Part shown: piece after piece, positions 17,350 through 26,288 of the stretch
Numbering within the stretch: position 1 is the first letter of the stretch
How the letters are laid out: every line of letters begins with the position of its first letter
Assembly: GCA_036490515.1 (NCBI GenBank)
Contig: DASXDU010000038.1
Coordinates: 186,001 to 250,000, forward strand
Length of the DNA: 64,000 nt
DNA from: Palsa-1150 sp036490515
GTDB taxonomy: Bacteria > Myxococcota_A > Polyangia > Polyangiales > Polyangiaceae
Reading direction: 5' to 3'
Notes under the pieces: model-generated
The model's input: only the letters and a program-made list of their open reading frames with translations
What the model was told of the DNA's origin: nothing
Databases searched by the model: none
Made by a program: the position numbers and the translations under genes

Positions 17350-18633
17350 CTACCCGTGCTCGCTCGCGCCGGCGGCCTCGCTCGGGCGATCGACGCCGCG
17401 CGTCGCGCAGAGCTCGCGCACGAGCTGCAGTCCGGCGTACGCGGCGAGCGTCTGGATCTGCGGGCGCTCGCCGACGAAGTTCCGGAGCTTCACGTCGACG
17501 GTGCCGTCGGGCTTCGCGAGCGCGATGTAGACCATGCCGACGGGCTTCGCGTCGGTGCCGCCGCTCGGTCCGGCGACGCCCGTGAGCGACAGCGCGACGT
17601 CGGCGCCCGAGACGCGCCTGGCGCCCTGGGCCATCGCCGCGGCCACCTCGGAGCTCACCGCGCCGTGCCACCGGATGGTCTCCTCGTCGACGCCGAGGAC
17701 CGACGACTTGGCGCTGTTCGCGTAGGTGACCGCGTCGAGGAGGAGGAAGTCGCTCGCGCCGGGCTCGCGCGTCAGCATGTGGCCGACGAGGCCGCCCGTG
17801 CACGACTCGGCGATGGCGAGCGTCCAGCCGCGCGTGCGGAGGGCGCGCCCGACGACGCCCGCGAACGTGTCGTCGACCTCGCCGAAGACGTGGGCGCCGA
17901 GGCGGGCGCGCACCTCGGCGGTCGCGCGCTCGGCGAGGTCGCGCGCGGCGGACTGCGAGGGGGCGCGCGCGAGGACCTTCACCTCGATCTCGGGGAAGTG
18001 GGCGCGGTAGCCGATGGTCGTGCCGGGGAAGGCGTCCTCGACGCCCGCGAGCTTGTCGCCGACGATGCTCTCGGGGAGGCCGAAGGTGCGAAGGCGCAGC
18101 TGGAAGAGGTTGTTCGGCGCGAGCGCGCGGACGCGCGGGACGACCTGCTCCTCGAACATCTTCTTCATCTCGCGCGGCACGCCGGGCAGGAAGTACGCGA
18201 CGCACTCGCCGAGGCGCACGCCGAAGCCGGGCGCGGTGCCGACGGGGTTGGGCAGGATGTCGGCGCCCTCGGGGAAGTCGGCCTGCTTGGCGTTGCTCGC
18301 CGTGAGCGTGCGACCGTACTTCTCGAGGCGGCGGCGGATGTGGTCGAGCGAGACCTCGTCGCGCGCGAGGCGGACGCCGAGGGCCCCGGCGACGGCGTCG
18401 CTCGTCACGTCGTCGGTGGTCGGCCCGAGGCCGCCCGTGCACACGACGACGCGGACGCGCTTGGCGACGCGCTCGAGCGCCTCGACGATCCGCGCGCGGT
18501 CGTCGTCGACGCACGTCTGCTCGACGACCTCGAAGCCGATGGCGGTGAGCTCCGCCGAGAGCCAGGCGACGTTCGTGTTGACCAGCTCACCGCGCGTGAG
18601 CTCCGTCCCGATCGACAGCACCGCGCACGTCAT
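17350..18633 (-). CDS. cinA: CinA: MoCF-like domain plus nicotinamide-nucleotide amidase
   Basis: 427 residues, the usual full length. The N-terminal molybdopterin-binding-like domain (SIGTELTRGELVNTNVAWL; CTGGLGPTTDDVTSDA; FLPGVPREM) hydrolyses ADP-ribose-type pyrophosphates in this family. The C-terminal CinA domain (AIAESCTGGLVGHMLT; VAGPSGGT; PVGMVYIAL) is the PncC deamidase that converts NMN to NaMN. Both are intact, so it probably recycles pyridine nucleotides. Minus-strand run: FAH-family hydrolase, SUMF1-like protein, cinA, thpR, with gaps of 3, 30 and 9 bases. Confidence 0.93.
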   Translation of the reverse strand: MTCAVLSIGTELTRGELVNTNVAWLSAELTAIGFEVVEQTCVDDDRARIVEALERVAKRVRVVVCTGGLGPTTDDVTSDAVAGALGVRLARDEVSLDHIRRRLEKYGRTLTASNAKQADFPEGADILPNPVGTAPGFGVRLGECVAYFLPGVPREMKKMFEEQVVPRVRALAPNNLFQLRLRTFGLPESIVGDKLAGVEDAFPGTTIGYRAHFPEIEVKVLARAPSQSAARDLAERATAEVRARLGAHVFGEVDDTFAGVVGRALRTRGWTLAIAESCTGGLVGHMLTREPGASDFLLLDAVTYANSAKSSVLGVDEETIRWHGAVSSEVAAAMAQGARRVSGADVALSLTGVAGPSGGTDAKPVGMVYIALAKPDGTVDVKLRNFVGERPQIQTLAAYAGLQLVRELCATRGVDRPSEAAGASEHG

Positions 18634-18663
18634 GGGGTCGTCCAGCGTAGCGCAACGCCGATT

Positions 18664-19464
18664 TCAAGGGGGATAGACGCAGCGGAAGCCGACGCGGGCG
18701 TCGACGGCGTCCGCGGGGAGCTCGCGCCGGGCCCAGATGCGCAGCTCGCTGGCGAGGGCGTCCGCGAAGGAGCCGCCCTTGACGGCCGCAGGCTCGCCCG
18801 CGACCCACTCGGCGACGTCGCCCGCGAGATCGTGCAGGCCGAGGGGCGAGTCGCCGTCGGGGTGGCTGCCGACGGTGTCGGGGCCGCTCGCGCCCTCGCC
18901 GCAGGGGCCGGTGACGAGCCCCCACGCGGCGCGGCGGCAGACGGCGCCGGTGTCGCCCCACGGGTAGCGGCGAGGCGGGTTCACGGCGCTCGCGGCGGCG
19001 ACGATCCACTCGTCCTCGGTGGGGAGGCGCCCGCCCTGGAGGCCGCAGAGGGTCTCGGCGAAGGGGCGCGCGATGCCGCTCGCGGCGCGGGCCGGGTCGT
19101 CGGGCACCGCGCTGTCGCCGACGAGCGACTGCACGCGGCCGCGCGTCGCCTCGAAGGCGTCGATGCGGAAGGCCTGGACGTGGAGGGTGCGCGGACGGAC
19201 GCGGCCCTCGGCCTCCCAGTCGCTCGGGCCGACGGCGACGGCGGCGGCCGGCACGAGGACGCGCACGTCGGGCGCGTCGCAGCCGTACGCGAGGCGGGCG
19301 AGGGGAGGCGGACACGTCCCCGGGGGCACGGTGCACCGCGTGCCCTGCGCGACGAAGCCGGGACCGCAGCGCGCGCCGTCGTCGCTGCCCCGCCGCCGCA
19401 CGGCCACGACGACCGCCGCCGCCACGGCCGCGGCGACGATGCCTGCCGCGACCACGCGGCGCAC
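18664..19464 (-). CDS. Formylglycine-generating-enzyme-like (SUMF1) membrane-anchored protein
   Basis: 266 residues. A single N-terminal membrane helix (AAGIVAAAVAAAVVVAVRRR) is followed by a Cys-containing segment and a SUMF1/FGE-sulfatase fold: GGRLPTEDEWIVAAA, RRYPWGDTGAV, GLHDLAGDVAEWV, VKGGSF and VGFRCV. I do not see the paired active-site cysteines of true formylglycine enzymes, so it is more likely one of the many myxobacterial SUMF1-domain proteins of unknown function. The GTG start lies 3 bases after the upstream FAH-family stop, so the two are cotranscribed. Confidence 0.8.
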   Translation of the reverse strand: MRRVVAAGIVAAAVAAAVVVAVRRRGSDDGARCGPGFVAQGTRCTVPPGTCPPPLARLAYGCDAPDVRVLVPAAAVAVGPSDWEAEGRVRPRTLHVQAFRIDAFEATRGRVQSLVGDSAVPDDPARAASGIARPFAETLCGLQGGRLPTEDEWIVAAASAVNPPRRYPWGDTGAVCRRAAWGLVTGPCGEGASGPDTVGSHPDGDSPLGLHDLAGDVAEWVAGEPAAVKGGSFADALASELRIWARRELPADAVDARVGFRCVYPP

Positions 19465-19467
19465 GGG

Positions 19468-20223
19468 TCACTTCTCCACGCGGAGCTTCAGCACGCCGAC
19501 GCCGGTCACCTCGACCTCGAGCGAGTCGCCCGCCACGAGCGGGCCCACCCCCTCGGGCGTTCCCGTGAGGATGACGTCGCCCGGCTCGAGCGTCATGACG
19601 CCGCTCACGTACGAGACGAGCGCCGGGACGTCGAAGATCATGTCCTCGGTCGAGCCGTCCTGGCGCTTCTGCCCGGACACGACGCAGCGCACGCGCTGGT
19701 GCGCGGGGTCGAGACCGGTCTCGATCCACGGGCCGATGGGGCAGAACGTGTCGAAGCCCTTCGCGCGCGTGAACTGCACGTCCTTCTTCTGGAGATCGCG
19801 CGCCGTGACGTCGCACGCGGCCGAGTAGCCGAAGACGTGCGCGAGCGCGCTCTCGCGCGAGACGTTCTTGGCGCGCTTGCCGAGGACGACGACGAGCTCG
19901 GCCTCGTGCTCGACGCGCGCGCTCTGCGGCGGGAGGCGCACGACGCCGCCCGGGGCGAGGAGCGCCGAGCCCGGCTTGAGGAAGAGGAGCGGCTCGGCGG
20001 GGACGTCGTTGCCGAGCTCCTTCGCGTGCGCGGCGTAGTTGCGCCCGATGCAGACGATCTTCGACGGCGCGACGGGGCAGAGGAGGGCGTCCTCGGCGAG
20101 CGGCGCGACCTCGCCGGTGGGGCGCTCGCCGAGCCAGGGGCCCTGGTCGAGCAGGTGCGCCGCCCCGCCCTCGAAGCGGGCGAAGCGCGGCCCTAGAGAC
20201 GTGCGGACGACGCCGTAACGCAT
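19468..20223 (-). CDS. Fumarylacetoacetate-hydrolase-family protein
   Basis: 251 residues. FAH fold with the metal-binding segments VEHEAELVVVLG and FGYSAACDVTARDLQ, the core motif IVCIGRNYAAHAKELG, and the terminal TGTPEGVGPL. The length and absence of an SH3 domain fit the acylpyruvate-hydrolase/oxaloacetate-decarboxylase (FAHD1-like) or 2-oxohept-3-enedioate hydratase type rather than tyrosine-pathway FAH. Cytoplasmic, divalent-metal dependent. First gene of the minus-strand run containing cinA. Confidence 0.88.
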   Translation of the reverse strand: MRYGVVRTSLGPRFARFEGGAAHLLDQGPWLGERPTGEVAPLAEDALLCPVAPSKIVCIGRNYAAHAKELGNDVPAEPLLFLKPGSALLAPGGVVRLPPQSARVEHEAELVVVLGKRAKNVSRESALAHVFGYSAACDVTARDLQKKDVQFTRAKGFDTFCPIGPWIETGLDPAHQRVRCVVSGQKRQDGSTEDMIFDVPALVSYVSGVMTLEPGDVILTGTPEGVGPLVAGDSLEVEVTGVGVLKLRVEK

Positions 20224-20255
20224 GGCGCCCTCACGCTACACCAAGTGGGGGACGT

Positions 20256-20328
20256 GGAATCACGTCGCACGGCCTCGCGAAGGCCGGCCAGGCAACGCGG
20301 AATCACGTCGCACACCCTCCCGAAGGTC
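20256..20328. repeat. Two 30-base direct repeats, period 43
   Basis: The copies are 20256-20285 and 20299-20328. Both begin GGAATCACGTCGCAC and end CGAAGG-C, with four mismatches between. They fill most of the 122-base divergent spacer between the FAH-family gene and the MqnA/MqnD-family gene. The position suggests paired regulator sites or a small duplicated promoter element. Confidence 0.6.
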
Positions 20329-20345
20329 GACTAGAAGCGCCAGAG

Positions 20346-21233
20346 ATGCCGCCCGCCCCCGCGCCCCCCCGCGACGCCGTCGCCCTCGCGTTCTCGCCCG
20401 ACAGCGACGACATCTTCATGTTCTGGCCGCTGCTGGCGGGGAAGGTCGACCCCGAGGGGCTCACGTTCGAGGCGGTGCGCGCCGACACCGAGGCGCTGAA
20501 CGCCCGCGTGGGCCGCACCGAGCTCGACGTGTGCGCCGTGTCGATCGCGCGCTGGCCGGGGATCGCGAAGGACTACCTGCTCCTGCCGCACGGGATGTCG
20601 GTCGGGCGTGGGTACGGGCCGGTGGTCGTGGCGAGCCCCCTCGCCGGCCCCGCGACGCTGGCGTCGCTCGAGGGCAAGCGCGTCGGCGTTCCGGGGCTGC
20701 GGACGACGGCGGCGATGACGCTGCGGCTCCTCGCGCCGCGGTTCGAGCCGGTGGTCGTGCCCATCGCGCCGTACGCGCGCGTCTTCGAGGCGCTGCGCGC
20801 GGGCGAGGTCGACGCGGCGCTCCTCATCCACGAGGGGCGGCTGACGTTCGAGCGCGAGGGGATGGCGAAGGTGGTCGACCTCGGCGAGGCGTGGGCGGAG
20901 GCGACGGGAGGGCTGCCGCTGCCGCTGGGGGCGAACGCGATTCGCCGCGGCCTCGGCGAGGCGCTCGTCGCGAAGGTGTCGCGCCTGTGCCGCGCGTCGA
21001 TCGGCTGGGCGCTCGCCCACCGCGACGAGGTGATGACCGCGCTCCTCGCCGCCGAGACGCGGACCGACGTGGGCCTCGACCGCGCGATGCTCGACCGCTA
21101 TCTCGCCATGTACGCGAACGCGGACACCCTCGACGCCCCCGCCGACGTCCGCCGCGCCATCGACGAGCTCTATGCCCGCGCCCACGCCGCCGGGCTCCTC
21201 GACGCCCCCATCCGGGCCGAGTTTGCGCCCTGA
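20346..21233 (+). CDS. MqnA/MqnD-family protein (futalosine menaquinone pathway or substrate-binding relative)
   Basis: 295 residues, no signal peptide. Periplasmic-binding-protein type II fold of the MqnA/MqnD group: FSPDSDDIFMFWPLLAG at the N-terminus corresponds to the SPCPNDTF region of MqnD. SIARWPGIAKDYLLLPHGMS and GKRVGVPGLRTTAAM are also group-typical. MqnD cleaves cyclic dehypoxanthinyl futalosine to 1,4-dihydroxy-6-naphthoate. The N-terminal motif is only partly conserved (DSDD for PNDT), so an activity different from MqnD is possible. No other mqn gene is nearby. Confidence 0.7.
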   Translation: MPPAPAPPRDAVALAFSPDSDDIFMFWPLLAGKVDPEGLTFEAVRADTEALNARVGRTELDVCAVSIARWPGIAKDYLLLPHGMSVGRGYGPVVVASPLAGPATLASLEGKRVGVPGLRTTAAMTLRLLAPRFEPVVVPIAPYARVFEALRAGEVDAALLIHEGRLTFEREGMAKVVDLGEAWAEATGGLPLPLGANAIRRGLGEALVAKVSRLCRASIGWALAHRDEVMTALLAAETRTDVGLDRAMLDRYLAMYANADTLDAPADVRRAIDELYARAHAAGLLDAPIRAEFAP

Positions 21234-21248
21234 GAGGCGAGCCCTCTC
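21232..21248. terminator. Hairpin in the convergent spacer
   Basis: GAGAGG-CGAGC-CCTCTC is a perfect 6-bp stem between the convergent stops at 21233 and 21266. No T-run follows. It could end transcription from both sides weakly. Confidence 0.3.
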
Positions 21249-21265
21249 CGGGAGTCAGGCGCGCT

Positions 21266-22111
21266 TCAGAGGTAGTAGGTGGCCGAGATGGCGTTCGTGA
21301 AGATGGCCCAGGGGTTGGCCTGGAGGTTGGTGCCGAAGGTGTTGGTGCCGTCGGAGGCCGAGTTGCCGCCCGCGGAGTCCTTGAAGACGGTCCGGTTGTA
21401 GCTGAGGCCCACCGTCGCCTGGAGCGCGAGCTGCGGGATGCCGATGAAGCCGAAGTGGATCTCGGCGCCGGCGCGCACGCCGATCTCGCCGAGGAAGCCG
21501 TCGAGGTTCTGGTTGGGCGTCGTGCCCTTGAAGGTGCCGCTCGCGAAGCCGAGGTTGCCGTAGGGGATGACGAGGAACGAGTAGTGCTTCGCGTCGTAGA
21601 GCGAGATCGGGACGCCGACGTGCAGCACGAAGGCCGTCGTCGACTCCTTCGAGACCGTCGTGTCGGTGTTGCCGTTCACCGACTCCTGCGAGCCGCCTGC
21701 GAACCCGAGGCCGATGCCGCCGTCGATGCCGAACCGCTGGTTCAGCCAGTAGCGGATGCCGACGACCGGCGCCTGGAGGTTCGTGCTCGTGATGCCCCCG
21801 GCGCCGAGCGCGACGCCGCCGACCTGGGGCTGCGCGATGGGCACGCTCTGCACGTCGAAGTAGGTGACGCCCACCTTGTGGACGACGAGGTCGTGGTCGT
21901 TGCCGGCGGCCTCGCCCTCGGGCCGGTCCTCGGTCACGACGACGCGGGCCTGCGGCGGGGGAGGCGGCAAGGGAGCCGGCGGCGGCGCCGCTGCGGGCGG
22001 CGGGGGCGGAGGAGGGGGCGGAGGCTCCTGCGCGACGGCCGTGCGCGCTCCGAGGGTCACCGCGACGAGCGCGAAGAGCGCTCCCCCAAGCGTTCGAATC
22101 GTCCGGATCAT
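21266..22111 (-). CDS. Outer-membrane beta-barrel-like protein with Pro-rich N-terminus
   Basis: 281 residues. A signal peptide (LGGALFALVAVTLGARTAVA) is followed by a polyproline segment (QEPPPPPPPPPP then alternating Ala/Pro) and about 220 residues of alternating amphipathic strands. These end in a terminal aromatic strand with C-terminal Leu (ISATYYL), typical of an outer-membrane barrel. The polyproline linker may cross the peptidoglycan-proximal periplasm. A good ribosome site (AGGAGA, 7 bases before ATG) supports the start. It is divergent from the MYXO-CTERM protease across 153 bases. No specific function is recognised. Confidence 0.72.
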   Translation of the reverse strand: MIRTIRTLGGALFALVAVTLGARTAVAQEPPPPPPPPPPAAAPPPAPLPPPPPQARVVVTEDRPEGEAAGNDHDLVVHKVGVTYFDVQSVPIAQPQVGGVALGAGGITSTNLQAPVVGIRYWLNQRFGIDGGIGLGFAGGSQESVNGNTDTTVSKESTTAFVLHVGVPISLYDAKHYSFLVIPYGNLGFASGTFKGTTPNQNLDGFLGEIGVRAGAEIHFGFIGIPQLALQATVGLSYNRTVFKDSAGGNSASDGTNTFGTNLQANPWAIFTNAISATYYL

Positions 22112-22264
22112 GGCGTCTTCTCCTGTGCGGATCGAATGGAGCCACGGCGCCCGTGCCACGGCCAAACTTGCGGCCACGACGCAGCCTGCCCAGGCGCGGG
22201 CGCATCGCGCGCCCACCCGGTAGAGTGGAAGGCGGGCGCCGTCGACGGGCCTGCGGGAGGCTCG

Positions 22265-23410
22265 ATGAGGCGCTTCGTGGTGTCGGGTGCGACGGCGCTG
22301 GTCCTGGCGGTGGGCTGCAGCGCGCCCGCCCCGCCGGCCGAGGCGACCGCGCGGGCTTCGAGCGCCATCCAGGGCGGGCAGGACGACCCCGCCGACGACT
22401 ACGCCGTCGCGGTCTTCCTCGAGCTGACGTCGAGCACGGGCGACCTCTGCTCGGGCGTGCTGCTCGCCCCGAACCTCGTGGCGACCGCGCGCCACTGCGT
22501 GCAGCAGCCCTCGTCCGACGTCGTCGACTGCGCGAGCACGTCGTTCGGCACGCTCTACGACCCGGGGCAGATCATCGTCTCGAACGACGCCGTCCTCGGC
22601 GCGACGCTCGCGGGCCACTCCGTCGCGAAGATCATCGTCCCGACCGATCCCGGCGACGAGAGCCTCTGCGGGCACGACATCGCGCTCCTCATCCTGAACG
22701 GCGCCATCCAGGCCTCGCAGTACGTCGAGCCGGCCATCGTCCCGGCCCTCACCGATCACTCCACCTGGGCGACGAGCGTCGCCGCCATCGGCTACGGCCT
22801 CGACTCCCCCCTGGACGAGGCGGGGACCTCGGCCGGCACGCGCCGCATCCGCCAGGACATCGGCATCGTCTGCATCCCGGACGACTCGACCTTCACCAAC
22901 TGCTACGCCGACCCGTCGGTCCAGTCGCGCGTCGCCGCGGCGGAGTTCGAGTCGGGCGACGGGACGTGCGAGGGGGACTCCGGGTCGGGGGCCTTCGACC
23001 AGACGCAGTACACGGCCGGCAATGCGGTGGCGTTCGGCGTCCTCTCGCGCGGCGGGGGCGATCCGGGCTCGGCGACCTGCACGGGCTCCGTCTACTCGCG
23101 GTTCGACGCGTGGGGAGGCCTCCTCGTGAGCGCCGCGAACGAGGCCGCGCAGATGGGCAACTACCCGGTGCCGGCGTGGGCCACGCAGCAGGCCGCCGCG
23201 AGCGACTGGGGCGTCGACGGCTCCGTCCCGGCGGCGACGGCGAGCAGCGGGGGCAAGGGCGGCGGGTGCTCGGTCGCGATGGCGACGGCGCCCGGGACGC
23301 CCAGCGAGCCCGGAGAACGGGTCCCGTGGCGCGCCGCGGCGCCCGCGCTCGCGGTGGTCGCGACTGTTCTCATGCGCAGGAGGAGCCGGGGGCGGTGCCG
23401 TAGTAGGTAG
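22265..23410 (+). CDS. Trypsin-like serine protease with lipobox and MYXO-CTERM-like tail
   Basis: 381 residues, S1 family. The catalytic triad is complete: H77 in ATARHC, D138 in GHDIALL and S239 in CEGDSGSG. The N-terminus has a possible lipobox at Cys18 (LAVGCSA), and the mature chain starts near IQGGQDD, resembling a zymogen activation site. The C-terminus is a MYXO-CTERM-type sorting signal: GGKGGGCSVA, a Pro-containing linker, a hydrophobic helix (APALAVVATVLM) and a basic end RRRSRGR. The tail is known to direct proteins to the outer surface in myxobacteria. It is probably a secreted, surface-held protease used in predation or nutrition. Confidence 0.87.
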   Translation: MRRFVVSGATALVLAVGCSAPAPPAEATARASSAIQGGQDDPADDYAVAVFLELTSSTGDLCSGVLLAPNLVATARHCVQQPSSDVVDCASTSFGTLYDPGQIIVSNDAVLGATLAGHSVAKIIVPTDPGDESLCGHDIALLILNGAIQASQYVEPAIVPALTDHSTWATSVAAIGYGLDSPLDEAGTSAGTRRIRQDIGIVCIPDDSTFTNCYADPSVQSRVAAAEFESGDGTCEGDSGSGAFDQTQYTAGNAVAFGVLSRGGGDPGSATCTGSVYSRFDAWGGLLVSAANEAAQMGNYPVPAWATQQAAASDWGVDGSVPAATASSGGKGGGCSVAMATAPGTPSEPGERVPWRAAAPALAVVATVLMRRRSRGRCRSR

Positions 23411-23464
23411 GAGAGCAAGCTGTCGGACTCCGGACAGCGAAGCGCGCGCCCCGCGCGCCCGGGG

Positions 23465-23484
23465 AGGCCGAAAAGGTGGCCTTT
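23465..23484 (+). terminator. Weak terminator-like hairpin after the protease gene
   Basis: AGGCC-GAAAAGGT-GGCCT followed by TT, 54 bases after the protease stop. A longer GC-only inverted repeat lies just upstream (GCGCGCGCCCCGCGCGC near 23441-23457). The stem is short and the T-run minimal. Confidence 0.3.
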
Positions 23485-23531
23485 CATGGCGCCGCGCCCG
23501 TTTGCACGGTATTTGCTGAATTCAGGTTCCG

Positions 23532-24917
23532 ATGGGGTTCCCCGCAACGGCCCGGACGGCACGCGAGATTCACCACCGCGCGCGTTTCGACGCCATCCGG
23601 AACCGCATCTTCGAGCAGATGGGCCGCAACTCGGCGCGGTGGAGGCTCCAGTGGCTCCTGCCCTACCACGTCCTCGTGGTCGCCTTGCTCGTCGCGCAGG
23701 GCCAGTCGCGCGAGCGCACGGCCATCCAGGTCGTCGCGGTCGGTACGATGACCGCGCTCTTCGTGTCGCGCCTCTTCTGGCACCACTGGGTGCTCAAGGC
23801 CTCCTCGTTCCTGCTCGGCGTCGCCTGCTACTTCGTGATGCTCGGGACGACGGGCGGCCTCTCGAGCCCGCTCATGATCATGGGCGCGATGATGCTCTCG
23901 GCGGCGGCGTTCACCGTCGTCGAGCCGAAGTGGCTCCGCGGCTCGGTGTTCCTCCTCTTCCTCGGCGGGTTCCTCGGGCTCGCGCTGCTCTCGCGCACCG
24001 TGCTCGGGCAGCTCGCCCCGCCGCTCGCCGAGGCGAGCTTCGCGTCGCCCACGTACGTGAGCCTCGCCCTCCTCTCGGGCGTCTTCGCGATGATGGGCCT
24101 CTACCGCATGGGCTGCCACATGACGACGGGCTACGAGCAGGCCGCGCTCGAGGCCGCGTCCCGTCGCGAGCAGCTCTGCACGGAGAACGAGGACCGGTCG
24201 CGGGCCCTCGAGGGCATGGCGGCCCGCCTCGCACACGAGGTGAAGAACCCGCTGGCGGCGATCAAGGGGCTCTCGGTGCACATGGCGCGCAGCGCGGAGG
24301 ACCCGAAGACCGCCGAGCGGCTCGCGATCGTCGCCGCCGAGGCCGACCGCCTGCAAGGCATCGTCGAGGGGTTCCTCTCCTTCTCGCGCGGCCTCGACGA
24401 TCTCGTCATCGCGCCCACCAAGCCGCACGAGATCGCGCGCGAGCTGGCGGTCCTTCTGGAGATGCGTGGGCAAGAGGCAGGGGTCGCCATCGAGGTGGGC
24501 GGCGACGACGCGCTCGTCATCGACGCCGACTCGGGCAAGCTCCGCCAGGCCCTCCTCAACTTCGTCCTCAACGCCATCCAGGCGTCGCCCCGCGGCGCGA
24601 CCGTCCACGTCGACGTCGGGCACGTCTGCGAAGGCGCGCGCATCATGGTGCGCGACGACGGCACGGGCATGTCACCCGAGGTCATCGACCGCATCCGCAA
24701 GCCGTACTTCACGACGAAGGAGGGCGGCACGGGGCTCGGCGTCGCGGTCGCCCGCGGCCTCGTCGAGCAGCACGGCGGCCGCGTGGACTTCAAGAGCACG
24801 CCGGGCACGGGCACGACCGTGAGCATCGTGCTGCCGTCGAAGGCGAAGCCGTGCGCCAGGCTGCCGAACCCCGTGCGCGCCGAGAAGCAAGAGCCGGCCG
24901 CCGCCGGCGCACGCTGA
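23532..24917 (+). CDS. Membrane sensor histidine kinase
   Basis: 461 residues. Five or six membrane helices occupy residues about 40-200, without a large periplasmic domain, so the signal is probably sensed within the membrane. HisKA carries the phospho-acceptor H235 in RLAHEVKNPLAAIKGL. The HATPase domain has N box LNFVLNAIQASPRG, G1 DDGTGM and G2 GTGLGVAVARGL. The HEVKNPL phosphobox and ATPase type fit NtrB-like kinases. It lies 6 bases upstream of the NtrC-type regulator, its obvious partner. Confidence 0.92.
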   Translation: MGFPATARTAREIHHRARFDAIRNRIFEQMGRNSARWRLQWLLPYHVLVVALLVAQGQSRERTAIQVVAVGTMTALFVSRLFWHHWVLKASSFLLGVACYFVMLGTTGGLSSPLMIMGAMMLSAAAFTVVEPKWLRGSVFLLFLGGFLGLALLSRTVLGQLAPPLAEASFASPTYVSLALLSGVFAMMGLYRMGCHMTTGYEQAALEAASRREQLCTENEDRSRALEGMAARLAHEVKNPLAAIKGLSVHMARSAEDPKTAERLAIVAAEADRLQGIVEGFLSFSRGLDDLVIAPTKPHEIARELAVLLEMRGQEAGVAIEVGGDDALVIDADSGKLRQALLNFVLNAIQASPRGATVHVDVGHVCEGARIMVRDDGTGMSPEVIDRIRKPYFTTKEGGTGLGVAVARGLVEQHGGRVDFKSTPGTGTTVSIVLPSKAKPCARLPNPVRAEKQEPAAAGAR

Positions 24918-24923
24918 GCCGCG

Positions 24924-26288
24924 ATGAGCCGAGTGCTCGTCATCGACGACGACGCGTCGCTGCGCTTCACGCTCGAGGCGGTCCTGAGCGACGCGGGGCT
25001 CGTCGTCGAGACCTGCGACGGCGGGGCGAGCGGCCTCGCGGCGTTCGAGGCGCGCGGGGCCGACGTGGTCCTGACGGACCTGGCGATGCCCGAGGTCGAC
25101 GGGATGCACGTGCTCGAGCGGATGCGCGCCGCCGACCCGAGCGTCCCGGTGCTCATGCTCACCGCGCACGGGAGCGAGCGCGTCGCCGTCTCGGCCATCA
25201 AGGCGGGCGCGTTCGACTACATCCCCAAGCCGTTCGACCCCGATGAGCTGGTGCTCGCCGTGCGCCGCGCGATCGACTGGCGCGAGCTCCGTCTCCAGAA
25301 CGCGCGCCTGCGTACGGAGGCGAGCCTCGGTCGGACCATCGTGGCCGAGTCGCCGGCGATGAAGCGCGTGATGGACGTCATCGCGCGCGTGGCGCCGAAG
25401 GACGTGACGGTGCTCCTGACGGGTGAGAGCGGCGCGGGGAAGGACGTCCTCGCGAGCGTGCTCCACGCCCACTCGCGGAGGGCCGACAAGCCGCTCGTGC
25501 GGTTCAACGCGGCGGCCATCCCGAGCGAGCTCGCCGAGTCGGAGCTCTTCGGGCACACGAAGGGCGCCTTCACCGGCGCGCAGGCGGCCCGCGCCGGCTA
25601 CTTCCAGCAGGCCCACAAGGGCACGCTCTTCATCGACGAGATCGGCGAGCTGCCGCCGGCCATCCAGGCCAAGGTGCTGCGCGCCCTCCAGAGCGGCGAG
25701 GTGCAGCAGGTGGGCGGCCGCCCCGAGGTCGTCGACACGCGCCTCGTCGCAGCGACCAACCGCGACCTCGCGGCAGACGTGAAGGCCGGGCGCTTTCGCG
25801 AGGACCTCTTCTACCGGCTCAACGTCGTGCCCATCCGCGTGCCGCCGCTCCGCGAACGCGCCGAGGACGTCGAGCCGCTCGTCCGCACCTTCGTGCACCA
25901 GTACACGCAGCGCTACGGCATGGGCGCGGTCGAGGTCGAGCCCGCGCTCGTCGAATCCCTGCGCACGCACGCCTGGCCCGGCAACGTGCGCGAGCTCGAG
26001 AACACGGTCGCGCGGCTCCTCGCGCTCGCGCCGGACGAGCGGCTCACCCTGGCGCTCTGGCGATCGCTCAGTGAGGGGCCCGCCGCGTCGTCGGCGGCGC
26101 CGTCGGCGGCGGGCGACCCGGGCCCCGGGCACCCGCTGCGCGCGCGCGTCGAGGCCTTCGAGCGCGCGCTCATCGCCGAGTCCTTCGAGGCGGCCGGGCA
26201 CAACCAGAGCGAGACCGCGCGGCGCCTCGGCGTGTCGCGCCCCGCCCTCATCGAGAAGCTGCACAAGTACGGGCTCATCGGGCGATGA
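24924..26288 (+). CDS. Sigma54-dependent response regulator, NtrC family
   Basis: 454 residues. The receiver domain has phospho-acceptor D52 (VVLTDLAMPEVDG) and acidic pocket DDD 8-10. The AAA+ domain has Walker A GESGAGKDVL (Asp where Glu is usual), the sigma54 contact loop GAFTGA, Walker B GTLFIDEIGE and FYRLNVVPI. A FIS-type helix-turn-helix ends the protein (NQSETARRLGVSRPALIEKL). It activates sigma54 promoters after phosphorylation by the upstream kinase. The stop overlaps the start of the BtuF-like gene (ATGA), so that gene is cotranscribed. No clear -24/-12 sequence was found nearby. Confidence 0.94.
   Translation: MSRVLVIDDDASLRFTLEAVLSDAGLVVETCDGGASGLAAFEARGADVVLTDLAMPEVDGMHVLERMRAADPSVPVLMLTAHGSERVAVSAIKAGAFDYIPKPFDPDELVLAVRRAIDWRELRLQNARLRTEASLGRTIVAESPAMKRVMDVIARVAPKDVTVLLTGESGAGKDVLASVLHAHSRRADKPLVRFNAAAIPSELAESELFGHTKGAFTGAQAARAGYFQQAHKGTLFIDEIGELPPAIQAKVLRALQSGEVQQVGGRPEVVDTRLVAATNRDLAADVKAGRFREDLFYRLNVVPIRVPPLRERAEDVEPLVRTFVHQYTQRYGMGAVEVEPALVESLRTHAWPGNVRELENTVARLLALAPDERLTLALWRSLSEGPAASSAAPSAAGDPGPGHPLRARVEAFERALIAESFEAAGHNQSETARRLGVSRPALIEKLHKYGLIGR

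Noticed and set aside
23487..23506. A sigma54 promoter (TGGC ... TTGCA) before the histidine kinase
   Set aside because: The GG-GC spacing is 14 bases rather than 10, so the -24/-12 pattern is not met.
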